In this document: one piece after another, positions 1 to 7,776 of the stretch | How positions within the stretch are numbered: position 1 is the first letter of the stretch | How the letters are laid out: each line of letters opens with the position of its first letter | Made by a program: the position numbers and the translations under genes | Assembly (NCBI GenBank): GCA_017858295.1 | Contig: JAFMBU010000026.1 | Span: 1-14,462, forward strand | Direction of reading: 5' to 3' | DNA: 14,462 bases | Source: Porticoccaceae bacterium | Lineage (GTDB): Bacteria; Pseudomonadota; Gammaproteobacteria; Pseudomonadales; Porticoccaceae | The notes under the pieces: model-generated | Told to the model about the DNA's origin: nothing | Seen by the model: the letters and a program-made list of their open reading frames with translations, nothing else | The model's database searches: none

Positions 1-39
1 TCTCCCTCGAAGTCATCCTCACCCTAGGGCGGCGCTTTT

Positions 40-498
40 ATGATTCTTGAAACTGGTGTTGTTGTTGCGGTCGAGTCTGATGGGCTCTGGGTTGAGACGA
101 TTCAAAAGTCTGCCTGTGAGGTCTGCGTGGCAGAGAAAGGCTGCGGGCAAAAGTTTCTATCCAAGCTGGCAGGCAAGACCGTGAGCATCCGCGTACTGCG
201 CAATAAGATGTCCACGGAGCAATACTCTGTGGGGCAGTCAGTGACCATAGGGATTCCCGAAGACGTTATAGTGATGGCTTCTCTGTTGGTTTATCTACTG
301 CCAATTTTTGCTGCTATAGGCGGCGCCTGGCTGTTTTCTGGCAGTGACTTACAAGCGGTTGCGGGTGCCCTTGGCGGTCTCGTGCTAGGGGGCTTAGTAG
401 TTAACCTTCACAGTGTGAGAAAGCGTGACGATGTGCGCTTTAATCCTGTTCTTATCGAAGAGCAGGTTCAGCCCAGTACTCTCAACTTTCAACATTGA
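40..498 (+). CDS. rseC: RseC/MucC family protein (SoxR-reducing / sigma-E regulatory membrane protein)
   Basis: This 152-residue protein belongs to the RseC (MucC) family, inner-membrane proteins linked to sigma-E (AlgU) envelope-stress control and, in other bacteria, to reduction of SoxR. An N-terminal cytoplasmic part carries a cysteine cluster, C26-x2-C29-x5-C35, as expected for the family's possible redox-active or metal-binding cysteines. Two hydrophobic segments follow, at about residues 76-99 and 104-125, and then a short charged tail. Length and layout fit the family. The ATG gives the usual family N-terminus (MILETGVVV), although no strong ribosome-binding site precedes it. The gene directly precedes mucD, as mucC does in Pseudomonas; rseA/mucA and rseB/mucB would lie upstream, outside the window. 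The family assignment is firm, the precise biochemical role is not. Confidence 0.88.
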   Translation: MILETGVVVAVESDGLWVETIQKSACEVCVAEKGCGQKFLSKLAGKTVSIRVLRNKMSTEQYSVGQSVTIGIPEDVIVMASLLVYLLPIFAAIGGAWLFSGSDLQAVAGALGGLVLGGLVVNLHSVRKRDDVRFNPVLIEEQVQPSTLNFQH

Positions 499-598
499 GT
501 TAACTATTTTTTAACGCTGTTGTCTGACTTACTCAGGTGACAAAGTCATCTCACTTTGATCGGCCAAACCTGTACCCGAGAAGCGCTGTTTGAAAATC

Positions 599-625
599 GA
601 AATTCCAACTCCTACCGTACTCTAA
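599..625 (+). promoter_or_regulatory. Candidate sigma-E (AlgU/RpoE-type) promoter upstream of mucD
   Basis: GAAATT at 599-604, a 16-nt spacer and TCTAA at 621-625 match the known sigma-E promoter pattern GAACTT-N16-TCTAA/TCTGA, with one mismatch in the -35 element. Transcription would begin near 631-633, leaving a leader of about 80 nt before the mucD GTG. The location fits, because degP/mucD-type proteases are classic sigma-E targets and the upstream gene is rseC. A weaker match, TAACTA-N16-TCTGA, lies at 501-527. Found by eye, so the call is tentative. Confidence 0.5.
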
Positions 626-711
626 GTTGGCTATGCTATTTGAGAAAGGCTGTTGTGATTAGCTCTTGTGGATGACAGCGAAATATTAAATTAATTTTTG
701 GAGAACACTTC

Positions 712-2094
712 GTGCTTAAAAGACTTTTGATTGTTACTTCCTTTGTCTGTGTTATTTTTAATCCGCTCAGTGCCCTTGCCCAACTGCCGGATTTCACTGA
801 ATTAGTTGAAGATACCTCCGCCGCAGTGGTGAAAATCAATACGGTGCAAAAAGCACGTGCGAACAGGTCGGCGCAGATTGCGCCGGGCCAGATTCCGGAG
901 ATCTTTCGCGATCTGTTTCAGCAGCGCCAGCGGCCGCAAAACCAGCGCCCAGTGCTGGCTATGGGGTCGGGCTTTGTGATCTCCGAAGACGGTTACATTA
1001 TTACTAATCATCATGTGATTGATGGTGCCGACGAGATCGTTGTGCGCTTTTCAGATCGACGTGAATTTACCGCCACAGTAGTGGGCAAAGACCGCCGCTC
1101 AGATCTCGCTCTGCTCAAGATCGAGGCGGATAATTTGCCCACTCTCAAACTCGCCGCCCCAGACCAGCTTAAAGTCGGCGAATGGGTGTTGGCTATAGGC
1201 TCCCCCTTTGGTCTCGACTATTCTGCCAGCGTCGGTATTGTCAGCGCTATAGGGCGCAGCATTCCCACCGAGAAAGGGGAGAATTATGTGCCCTTTATTC
1301 AGACTGATGTGGCAATTAACCCGGGTAATTCCGGTGGTCCACTATTCAATCTGGACGGCGAAGTAGTGGGTATCAACTCACAGATCTATTCTCGTTCAGG
1401 GGGCTCGATTGGCCTCTCCTTTGCTATCCCCACCAGTGTCGCCGTCGGTGTCATAGAGCAGCTCAAAGAAAATGGCGAAGTGCAGCGCGGTTGGCTCGGT
1501 GTAGTGATTCAAGATGTGGATAAAGATTTGGCTCGGTCACTGGATCTGGATCGACCTCAGGGTGCTCTAATCAACGCCGTTGAACCGGATAGTCCGGCAG
1601 ATAAAGGCGGTATTAAGCCGGGTGATGTGATCGTGCGATTTAACAAACAGCAAATTATTGACTCCGGTGACTTACCTCATGTCGTCGGTATGTTGGCTCC
1701 AGAGAAGAAGGCTGCGGTGGAACTCTATCGCAAGGGCAAATTAAAGAAATTAATCGTCGAAGTGGGCCGTTTGGATAGCGCTGATTCCAGTGTCGCCGGT
1801 GGTGGCGATGGCAGCGACCGCCTAGGCCTAGTGGTTGCTGATCTCAGTGATCGAGAAATGGGCTCTCTGGGTATTCGCGGCGGTGTGATTATCGAGCAGG
1901 TTTCGCCAGATTCGGCAGGCTCGGAGTCGGGCCTAAACCGCGGCGACGTGATCTTGCAGCTCGGTTACAGTCGTATTGATGACAGCGATGAATACGAACA
2001 GGTTGTCCGAGAGTTGCCTTTGGATACCCCGGTTTTAATTCGTTTCTATCGCCAGGGTAGAGCGATCTCGCGAACCATTATCCTTACCAAGTGA
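712..2094 (+). CDS. mucD: Periplasmic serine protease MucD/DegP (HtrA family, two PDZ domains)
   Basis: This 460-residue HtrA-family protease/chaperone degrades or refolds damaged envelope proteins. A signal peptide covers residues 1-23, with hydrophobic LLIVTSFVCVIF and a cleavage site at ALA-Q. The trypsin-like domain (about 30-255) carries a complete triad: H101 in TNHHV, D131 in RRSDLALL and S207 in GNSGGP. PDZ1 spans about 258-350 and PDZ2 about 368-455. Two PDZ domains and the length fit MucD/DegP rather than single-PDZ DegS. The start is GTG, chosen because GGAG at 700-703 sits 8 nt upstream and the next methionine (residue 84) would remove the signal peptide. The order rseC-mucD matches mucC-mucD of pseudomonads; there MucD restrains AlgU by degrading misfolded envelope proteins. 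The candidate sigma-E promoter in the 213-bp upstream gap would allow expression independent of the upstream operon. Confidence 0.95.
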   Translation: MLKRLLIVTSFVCVIFNPLSALAQLPDFTELVEDTSAAVVKINTVQKARANRSAQIAPGQIPEIFRDLFQQRQRPQNQRPVLAMGSGFVISEDGYIITNHHVIDGADEIVVRFSDRREFTATVVGKDRRSDLALLKIEADNLPTLKLAAPDQLKVGEWVLAIGSPFGLDYSASVGIVSAIGRSIPTEKGENYVPFIQTDVAINPGNSGGPLFNLDGEVVGINSQIYSRSGGSIGLSFAIPTSVAVGVIEQLKENGEVQRGWLGVVIQDVDKDLARSLDLDRPQGALINAVEPDSPADKGGIKPGDVIVRFNKQQIIDSGDLPHVVGMLAPEKKAAVELYRKGKLKKLIVEVGRLDSADSSVAGGGDGSDRLGLVVADLSDREMGSLGIRGGVIIEQVSPDSAGSESGLNRGDVILQLGYSRIDDSDEYEQVVRELPLDTPVLIRFYRQGRAISRTIILTK

Positions 2095-2169
2095 TCTGTT
2101 GATGCAGCGGCCACAGGTGAGAATAGAACCCGAGAGAATGAAAATTAAACCTTAACAGGAAGACGAAAT

Positions 2170-3012
2170 ATGAACAAAAATACAGTGCAAACTTTAGTGA
2201 CGTCCTTGTTAGCTGTGATATTTTCATTCTTGGTATTCAATGCCAATGCGGTTTCTAGTTTTGAATCAGCAGTAGGACCGCTGATTGACAATGCTATTGC
2301 CGGAGATCACCGCAGCTCGAAAAACAAGGCTCGGGACAGTCAGCGCCATCCCAAAGAAACTCTGCTGTTTTTTGGCATAAAGCCAGATATGAAGGTGCTT
2401 GAGATACTCCCGGGCGGCGGTTGGTACACTGAAATTCTCGCACCTATCTTAAAAGATCAGGGCCAGTTGACCGTGGCTAGCTTTGGTGCCGACAATTCCT
2501 CTGACTATATGCGCAATGTTCACAACCAGTATGTCGCTAAGTTACAGGCAAATCCTCAAGTCTATGGGCAAGTTAAAACCGAAGTATTTGAAGATGAGGG
2601 CTATCTAATCAAGGTTGCTAGCGAGTCTCAAGATAGGGTTCTGACCTTCAGAAATAGTCACAACTGGATACGCTACGGCGGTATAGAGCAAGCCTATCAG
2701 TCATTTAATCGTGTGTTGAAAAAAGGTGGAGTGCTGGGAGTTGTGCAGCATCGGGCTGCACCTGGAGCCGATGTGAAGCAAGCTGCTGAGCAGGGTTATG
2801 TGCCACAAGCCTATTTAATTGAATTGGTGGAAAGTATGGGGTTTAAGCTGGTGGCTCAGTCTGAAATCAATGCCAATGCCAAAGATACCAAGGATCACCC
2901 TAAGGGTGTCTGGTCTCTACCTCCCAGTTTCCGTGAGAAAGACAACAACAGAGAAAAGTATAGTGCTATCGGCGAAACCGATCGCATGACTTTGCGTTTT
3001 GTAAAGCTCTGA
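2170..3012 (+). CDS. Exported class I SAM-methyltransferase-like protein
   Basis: This 280-residue protein resembles the predicted methyltransferase group often labelled COG4798. Residues 1-27 look like a Sec signal peptide: positive start, hydrophobic core VTSLLAVIFSFLVF and cleavage after ANA. A conserved-looking block RDSQRHPKETLLFFGIKP (about 55-72) precedes a glycine-rich motif I, VLEILPGGGWYTEILAP (76-92), as in class I Rossmann methyltransferases. Later parts read like the core strands of the fold, for example RVLKKGGVLGVVQHR at 181-195. The ATG has AGGA 9 nt upstream. The gene lies 75 bp after mucD and 136 bp before lepA, a slot that is empty in Pseudomonas. Substrate is unknown. SAM is not expected outside the cytoplasm, so either the leader is a membrane anchor or the protein has another role. 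Fold is fairly sure, function is not. Confidence 0.75.
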   Translation: MNKNTVQTLVTSLLAVIFSFLVFNANAVSSFESAVGPLIDNAIAGDHRSSKNKARDSQRHPKETLLFFGIKPDMKVLEILPGGGWYTEILAPILKDQGQLTVASFGADNSSDYMRNVHNQYVAKLQANPQVYGQVKTEVFEDEGYLIKVASESQDRVLTFRNSHNWIRYGGIEQAYQSFNRVLKKGGVLGVVQHRAAPGADVKQAAEQGYVPQAYLIELVESMGFKLVAQSEINANAKDTKDHPKGVWSLPPSFREKDNNREKYSAIGETDRMTLRFVKL

Positions 3013-3054
3013 AGTCAGTCATAAACAAACCTAAATATCCAAGCTCTCTTTAAT

Positions 3055-3121
3055 CTGCGCCCCAAGACTAATAGGGTGCGCAGTCGATAGCGCAGGGGCC
3101 GCGAATAGGCTAAACTGCGCT
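3055..3121 (+). promoter_or_regulatory. lepA leader with four alternately complementary segments
   Basis: The gap before lepA contains CTGCGC (3055-3060), GCGCAG (3078-3083), GCGCAG (3090-3095) and CTGCGC (3115-3120). The first pair forms a hairpin strengthened by CCC/GGG (3061-3063 with 3074-3076). The second pair extends to 7 bp (3089-3095 with 3115-3121). Because all four are mutually complementary, alternative foldings are possible. No T-tract follows, so it is not a plain terminator. The base pairing is seen directly; a regulatory role for lepA is inference. Confidence 0.35.
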
Positions 3122-3148
3122 CGCATTTTCTACTGGCAGAACAAACCC

Positions 3149-4942
3149 TTGTCCGATTTAAGTCATATCCGAAATTTTTCAATTATTGCCCATATTGATC
3201 ACGGCAAATCGACTATCGCTGACCGCTTTATTCAGGTCTGTGGAGGCTTGGCCGACCGTGAAATGGCCGCTCAGGTTCTCGACTCCATGGATATTGAGCG
3301 CGAGCGCGGCATTACCATTAAAGCCCAGAGCGTGACTCTGCCTTATACGGCGAAAGACGGTAAAACCTACCAGTTAAACTTTATCGACACCCCAGGACAC
3401 GTAGACTTTTCCTATGAAGTGTCTCGCTCGCTGGCTGCCTGTGAAGGTGCGCTGTTGATTGTTGATGCGGCCCAGGGCGTTGAAGCTCAATCCGTAGCCA
3501 ATTGCTACACAGCGATTGCTCAGGGCCTGGAAGTGATTCCGGTACTCAACAAGATGGACTTGCCCCAGGCTGAGCCAGAAAAAGTCATCAATGAAATTGA
3601 AAATATTATCGGTATTGAAGCCACTGACGCGGTTCGCTGCAGTGCCAAAACTGGTGAAGGCATCAATGACATACTCGAAGAATTAGTGCGCCAGATACCG
3701 CCCCCGGTGGGTGATGTGGACGCACCACTGCAGGCACTGATTATCGACTCCTGGTTTGATAACTACCTTGGTGTAGTCTCTCTTGTGCGAGTTATGCAGG
3801 GCACCTTGACCACGAAGAGCAAGATTATCGCCAAGACCATTGGCAAGGGCCATGTGGTCGACAGTGTTGGTGTGTTTACCCCGAAGCGCAAAGAGACTGG
3901 CGTATTAAGAGCCGGTGAAGTGGGCTTTATGGTAGCCGGCATTAAAGATATTTTAGGTGCCCCTGTGGGTGACACTATCACAAATCTAAGTACCTCAGAA
4001 ACTGAAGCCCTGCCCGGATTTCAGCGGGTTAAGCCCCAGGTCTATGCCGGCATGTTCCCGGTAGATTCAGATGACTTTGAAGATTTCCGTGAGGCACTAT
4101 CGAAATTGGCAGTCAACGATGCCTCGCTGTTCTACGAGCCGGAGAGTTCTGATGCGCTGGGTTTTGGCTTCCGCTGTGGCTTCCTCGGAATGCTGCATAT
4201 GGAGATTATCCAAGAGCGTCTCGAGCGCGAATACAACCTCAATCTAATTACCACAGCTCCCACGGTAGTCTACGAAATCCTCACCAATAGTGGCGATATA
4301 CTGCAGATGTCCAACCCCTCTGCGCTGCCAGATCCGGCTCAGATCGATGAGATGCGTGAGCCAATCTGTGAAGCTAATATTTTGGTGCCGAAAGATTATG
4401 TGGGCAATGTTATCTCCCTCTGTGTTGAAAAGCGCGGTGTGCAAAAAGATATGCAGTTTGTCGGTGGTCAGGTTTCCATCAGTTATGAGCTGCCTATGAG
4501 CGAAGTGGTTATGGACTTCTTCGACAGACTTAAATCGGTCAGTCGTGGCTTTGCCTCATTGGATTACACCTTTGTGCGCTTTCAGGCGGCCTCCCTAGTG
4601 CGTCTGGATGTATTGATTAACGGCGATCGTGTCGATGCCCTGGCAGCAATTGTTCACCGCGATACGTCGCAGAATAAAGGCCGCACCCTGGCTGACAAAA
4701 TGAAAGAGTTGATTCCACGACAGATGTTTGACGTTGCCATTCAGGCGGCGATCGGTGGCAGTGTGGTTGCTCGAACAACAGTTAAAGCGCTGCGTAAAAA
4801 TGTCACCGCGAAATGCTACGGTGGCGATGTGTCGCGGAAAAAGAAACTGCTTGAGAAGCAGAAAGCCGGTAAGAAGCGCATGAAACAGGTGGGTAATGTT
4901 GAAATCCCCCAGGATGCCTTCCTCGCTGTACTAAAAAGTTGA
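3149..4942 (+). CDS. lepA: Elongation factor 4 (LepA), translational GTPase
   Basis: This 597-residue GTPase is LepA/EF4, which acts on ribosomes during stalled translation or initiation/biogenesis. G-domain motifs are complete: G1 AHIDHGKS (14-21), RGIT (53-56), DTPGH (80-84), NKMD (134-137) and SAK (165-167). Domains II, III and V follow, and the LepA-specific C-terminal domain ends with a basic stretch (RKKKLLEKQKAGKKRMKQ) and IPQDAFLAVLK, a typical LepA tail. The start is TTG, supported because the protein then begins MSDLSHIRNFSIIAHIDHGK, the form expected in pseudomonads, and the first in-frame ATG (residue 39) would delete the P-loop. The ribosome-binding site is weak (GGCAGA). lepB follows after 40 bp, the widely conserved lepA-lepB pair. 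Confidence 0.98.
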   Translation: MSDLSHIRNFSIIAHIDHGKSTIADRFIQVCGGLADREMAAQVLDSMDIERERGITIKAQSVTLPYTAKDGKTYQLNFIDTPGHVDFSYEVSRSLAACEGALLIVDAAQGVEAQSVANCYTAIAQGLEVIPVLNKMDLPQAEPEKVINEIENIIGIEATDAVRCSAKTGEGINDILEELVRQIPPPVGDVDAPLQALIIDSWFDNYLGVVSLVRVMQGTLTTKSKIIAKTIGKGHVVDSVGVFTPKRKETGVLRAGEVGFMVAGIKDILGAPVGDTITNLSTSETEALPGFQRVKPQVYAGMFPVDSDDFEDFREALSKLAVNDASLFYEPESSDALGFGFRCGFLGMLHMEIIQERLEREYNLNLITTAPTVVYEILTNSGDILQMSNPSALPDPAQIDEMREPICEANILVPKDYVGNVISLCVEKRGVQKDMQFVGGQVSISYELPMSEVVMDFFDRLKSVSRGFASLDYTFVRFQAASLVRLDVLINGDRVDALAAIVHRDTSQNKGRTLADKMKELIPRQMFDVAIQAAIGGSVVARTTVKALRKNVTAKCYGGDVSRKKKLLEKQKAGKKRMKQVGNVEIPQDAFLAVLKS

Positions 4943-4982
4943 TCAGCCCAATGTCGATCAATGCAAAAGGAGCAACATCTCT

Positions 4983-5714
4983 ATGGATCTAAATTTCGAG
5001 TTGATTTTAACGGTAATTTTTCTGGTCTCAGCGCTATTTTGGTTGCTGAACAAATTTGTTGTGCGCCAAACAGAAGGTGCAGTGGAGTTTGTTGCCTCAC
5101 TGGCACCGGTTTTGGGTCTCGTCTTGGTGCTGCGCTCCTTTGTTGTTGAGCCGTTTCAGATTCCCTCCTCATCGATGGTGCCAACACTCAAGGTTGGCGA
5201 CTTTATATTGGTGAACAAATGGACCTACGGTATAAGATTGCCGGTGCTGCGGACTAAAATTATCGAACTCAATTCACCTGAGCGTGGCGATGTGATGGTC
5301 TTCTTTCCGCCTCACGAAGAGCGCTATTTTATTAAGCGTGTGGTTGGTTTACCCGGTGATGAGATTCATGTTTTGGACGGTGTGCTATATATTAATGGCG
5401 ACAAAATGAGTCAGAAAGTTTTGCAAGGTGAGACGCCTGCGCCCCGTTCAGTGGTTATGACCGAAGATCTCAATGGTCTCAAGCACGCTATGCAGAGACG
5501 TATTTTGCCAACTCGCCTGAGCCAAAACTATACTGCCGTAGTGCCCCAGGGGCACTACTTTATGATGGGCGATAATCGTGATAACTCAAGTGATAGTCGC
5601 GTCTGGGGGCCAGTTCCTGAAGAGCGTATTGTCGGTAGAGCCTTTGCTCGCTGGATGTTTTGGGACAAGTTCTTGAGTCTGCCTAGTTTTGAACGAGCTG
5701 GAAGTATAGAGTAA
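4983..5714 (+). CDS. lepB: Signal peptidase I (LepB)
   Basis: This 243-residue inner-membrane enzyme removes Sec and Tat signal peptides from exported proteins. Two N-terminal membrane segments lie at about residues 6-23 and 36-53. The catalytic dyad is visible: S64 in IPSSSMVPTL and K118 in YFIKRVVGLPGD. The later family signature GDNRDNSSDSR occupies 196-206. AGGAG at 4968-4972 stands 10 nt before the ATG. At 243 residues it is shorter than the E. coli enzyme, but all conserved boxes are present, so it should be active. It is probably co-transcribed with lepA and would process MucD and the methyltransferase-like precursor encoded upstream. Confidence 0.97.
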   Translation: MDLNFELILTVIFLVSALFWLLNKFVVRQTEGAVEFVASLAPVLGLVLVLRSFVVEPFQIPSSSMVPTLKVGDFILVNKWTYGIRLPVLRTKIIELNSPERGDVMVFFPPHEERYFIKRVVGLPGDEIHVLDGVLYINGDKMSQKVLQGETPAPRSVVMTEDLNGLKHAMQRRILPTRLSQNYTAVVPQGHYFMMGDNRDNSSDSRVWGPVPEERIVGRAFARWMFWDKFLSLPSFERAGSIE

Positions 5715-5805
5715 GCCTGCTTAGTTAACGTTAGAAGGCAAAGGCTAAAAGGCAAGAGTCGCGATTGCAGGATGTAATCAGTACAGCGAAAAGGGAGTTA
5801 ACTAT

Positions 5806-6171
5806 ATGAGACGCAATAAGCAGTCGGGTATGAGTACAGTATCGACACTTTTTATGCTCGCCATAGTGGGATTTTTTGTTACTGTTGGTTTTAAATTGGC
5901 ACCCCACTACTTGGATAACAGAATGATTCAATCCGCTTTTAATCAGGTGGGTGAATCGAACATTCGCGGCAAGTCAGATATTCAAATACGAAATACGATT
6001 GCCAGATTTTTTACCATTAACAATATTCGCGATGTCGACATAGCAAAGATCGTCATTGCTCGTGGCGATGCATCAACGCGTATCAGCCTGAACTATGAAA
6101 AGCGCTTTGCAATGTTTGGCAATGTCGATGTAGTGCTTAGCTTTAGCAACCAATACGACAGTGCCCAGTGA
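5806..6171 (+). CDS. DUF4845 small membrane protein
   Basis: This 121-residue protein fits the DUF4845 family, small single-pass proteins of unknown function encoded between lepB and rnc in many gamma- and betaproteobacteria. The N-terminus MRRNKQSGMSTVSTLFML is followed by one hydrophobic segment at about residues 10-29, somewhat like a pilin-type leader (basic residues, then G-M-S before a hydrophobic stretch). The rest is a soluble domain, probably periplasmic, ending in QYDSAQ. GGAG at 5794-5797 is 8 nt before the ATG, and rnc follows after 23 bp. Position supports the assignment as much as sequence does. No enzymatic motif was seen. Confidence 0.85.
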   Translation: MRRNKQSGMSTVSTLFMLAIVGFFVTVGFKLAPHYLDNRMIQSAFNQVGESNIRGKSDIQIRNTIARFFTINNIRDVDIAKIVIARGDASTRISLNYEKRFAMFGNVDVVLSFSNQYDSAQ

Positions 6172-6194
6172 CATAATTAAATTGAGGATACTTC

Positions 6195-6872
6195 GTGGCG
6201 AGCAATGCCAAGCAACTTCAGGATCGCCTGCAATATCAGTTCAGCGATCCACAGCTACTGACTCTGGCGCTCTCCCACCGGAGCTGCGGCAGCAATAATA
6301 ACGAGCGACTCGAGTTTCTCGGCGATGCCGTTCTTGGCATGGCTATTTCCAGTTTTCTGTTTAAACGTTTTCCCGAAGCCCGAGAGGGCGACCTCAGTCG
6401 CATTCGTTCGCAGCTTGTCCGTGCCGAGTCCCTTGCGGAGATCGCCCGGGAACTGGACCTAGGCCCTGAGTTATTGCTGGGTCCCGGAGAAATGAAAAGC
6501 GGTGGTCATCGCCGCGACTCGATTCTCGGAGATACAGTTGAAGCACTGCTGGGTGCTGTGTTTCTCGATCAGGGCTTAGTGGCGGTAGAAGCCTGTATAC
6601 AAAACTGGTTCAGTGCCTCACTGAATACCCTGACCCTAGATACACCAGTTAAGGATGCCAAAACTGCCCTCCAGGAATGGTTGCAGGCTCGCGGCAAGCC
6701 CTTACCTGAGTATCTGGTTGTAAAAACCGAAGGAGAGGATCATAGTCGCCTCTTCACCATGAGTTGTACCATTGATGCAGTGGAAGAAACTGCACAGGCA
6801 ACTGCCAGTAGCCGCCGCAAGGCAGAGCAATTGGTTGCCGAAAAATTAGTAAAAAAATTGGAGAATATTTAG
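6195..6872 (+). CDS. rnc: Ribonuclease III
   Basis: This 225-residue endonuclease cleaves double-stranded RNA, notably the 16S and 23S rRNA precursors and structured mRNAs. The signature NERLEFLGDAVLG at 36-48 supplies E37, E40 and D44, and LGDTVEALLG supplies D113 and E116, the metal-binding acidic residues of the active site. A double-stranded-RNA-binding domain covers about 153-222 (DAKTALQEWLQARGKPLPEY ... SSRRKAEQ). The start is GTG, with GAGGA at 6184-6188; the next methionine (residue 49) lies beyond the first catalytic motif, so GTG is required. Its stop codon overlaps the era start by one base, implying translational coupling. Confidence 0.98.
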   Translation: MASNAKQLQDRLQYQFSDPQLLTLALSHRSCGSNNNERLEFLGDAVLGMAISSFLFKRFPEAREGDLSRIRSQLVRAESLAEIARELDLGPELLLGPGEMKSGGHRRDSILGDTVEALLGAVFLDQGLVAVEACIQNWFSASLNTLTLDTPVKDAKTALQEWLQARGKPLPEYLVVKTEGEDHSRLFTMSCTIDAVEETAQATASSRRKAEQLVAEKLVKKLENI

Positions 6873-7771
6873 TGACTGATACACCAACACGCTGTGGCTA
6901 TGTGGCCATAGTCGGTCGTCCCAATGTGGGAAAATCGACGCTGCTCAATCATATTTTGGGGCAGAAGCTGTGTATTACCTCGCGCAAACCTCAGACCACA
7001 AGACACACATTGTTGGGGATCAAGACTGTAGATGAAACCCAGGTTATCTTTGTGGATACTCCCGGTATTCACACTAATCAGGAGCGCGCCATTAACCGCG
7101 TAATGAATCGCTCTGCGGCCAGTGTTATAGCAGACGTAGATGTGGTGATCTTTGTCGTTGATCGCTTCGAGTGGAGCGAGGCGGATGAGTATGTGGCTAA
7201 ATACATTGCCAATTATGATGTACCAGTGATTGTTGCCATCAATAAGGTGGATCTCATCGAAGATAAAGAAGAGCTGCTGCCACACCTGCAGTTTCTCTCC
7301 GAAAAAGTGAAGGCCGCGGACCTAATTCCCCTGTCAGCACTGCGCAAAACCAATTTTGATCAGCTCGAAACGAAAATTAGCGAGTTTATCCCTGAAGCCA
7401 TGCATATGTTCCCAGATGATCAGATCACTGATCGCAGCGAGCGCTTTTTAGCTGCCGAAATGGTCCGTGAGAAAATTATGCGCCAGTTGGGTGCCGAGGT
7501 TCCCTATCAGGTCACGGTGGAAATTGAAGAGTTTCGCGTCGAGCGCAATGTCACCCATATAGGGGCTTTGATATTGGTGGAACGGGAAGGGCAGAAGAAA
7601 ATTATTATCGGCAATAAAGGCGAGCGTATTAAAAGTATCGGTCAGCAGGCACGGGCTGATATGGAGAGCCTGCTCGACTGCAAAGTCATGCTTAAAACCT
7701 GGGTCAAAGTTCGCAGCGGCTGGTCTGATGACGAACGCGCACTGCGCAGCCTTGGCTACACCGACAGGTAA
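6872..7771 (+). CDS. era: GTPase Era, 30S assembly factor
   Basis: This 299-residue GTPase binds the 3' end of 16S rRNA and assists 30S subunit maturation. GTPase motifs are G1 GRPNVGKS (15-22), the TT of QTTRH (42-43), DTPG (62-65), NKVD (124-127) and SAL (155-157). A C-terminal KH domain (about 205-285) holds IIGNKGERIKSIG, the RNA-binding loop. Length matches Era. The GTG start overlaps the rnc stop codon by one base (TAGTG), with GGAG 8 nt upstream inside rnc; the next methionine is residue 78, beyond the P-loop. rnc-era coupling is standard, since both proteins act on rRNA maturation. Confidence 0.98.
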   Translation: MTDTPTRCGYVAIVGRPNVGKSTLLNHILGQKLCITSRKPQTTRHTLLGIKTVDETQVIFVDTPGIHTNQERAINRVMNRSAASVIADVDVVIFVVDRFEWSEADEYVAKYIANYDVPVIVAINKVDLIEDKEELLPHLQFLSEKVKAADLIPLSALRKTNFDQLETKISEFIPEAMHMFPDDQITDRSERFLAAEMVREKIMRQLGAEVPYQVTVEIEEFRVERNVTHIGALILVEREGQKKIIIGNKGERIKSIGQQARADMESLLDCKVMLKTWVKVRSGWSDDERALRSLGYTDR

Positions 7772-7776
7772 GCACT

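Noticed and set aside
1..39. 3' end of an upstream gene such as rseB/mucB.
   Set aside because: Expected from gene order, but the three short forward frames (stops at 25-27, 41-43 and 48-50) give no recognisable C-terminus, so no frame could be chosen.
481..515. Terminator at the end of rseC: CTCAA/TTGAG stem followed by a T-rich tract.
   Set aside because: The stem is only 5 bp and A/T-rich, the T-run is separated from it by 8 nt, and it overlaps the coding end; too weak to call.
541..558. Hairpin CAAAGT-CATCTC-ACTTTG upstream of mucD.
   Set aside because: A 6-bp stem without a T-tract or conserved context; such dyads occur by chance.
6869..7285. 138-residue minus-strand reading frame inside era.
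   Set aside because: It lies wholly within the well-supported era gene, shows no family motif and has no independent start signals; a shadow frame.
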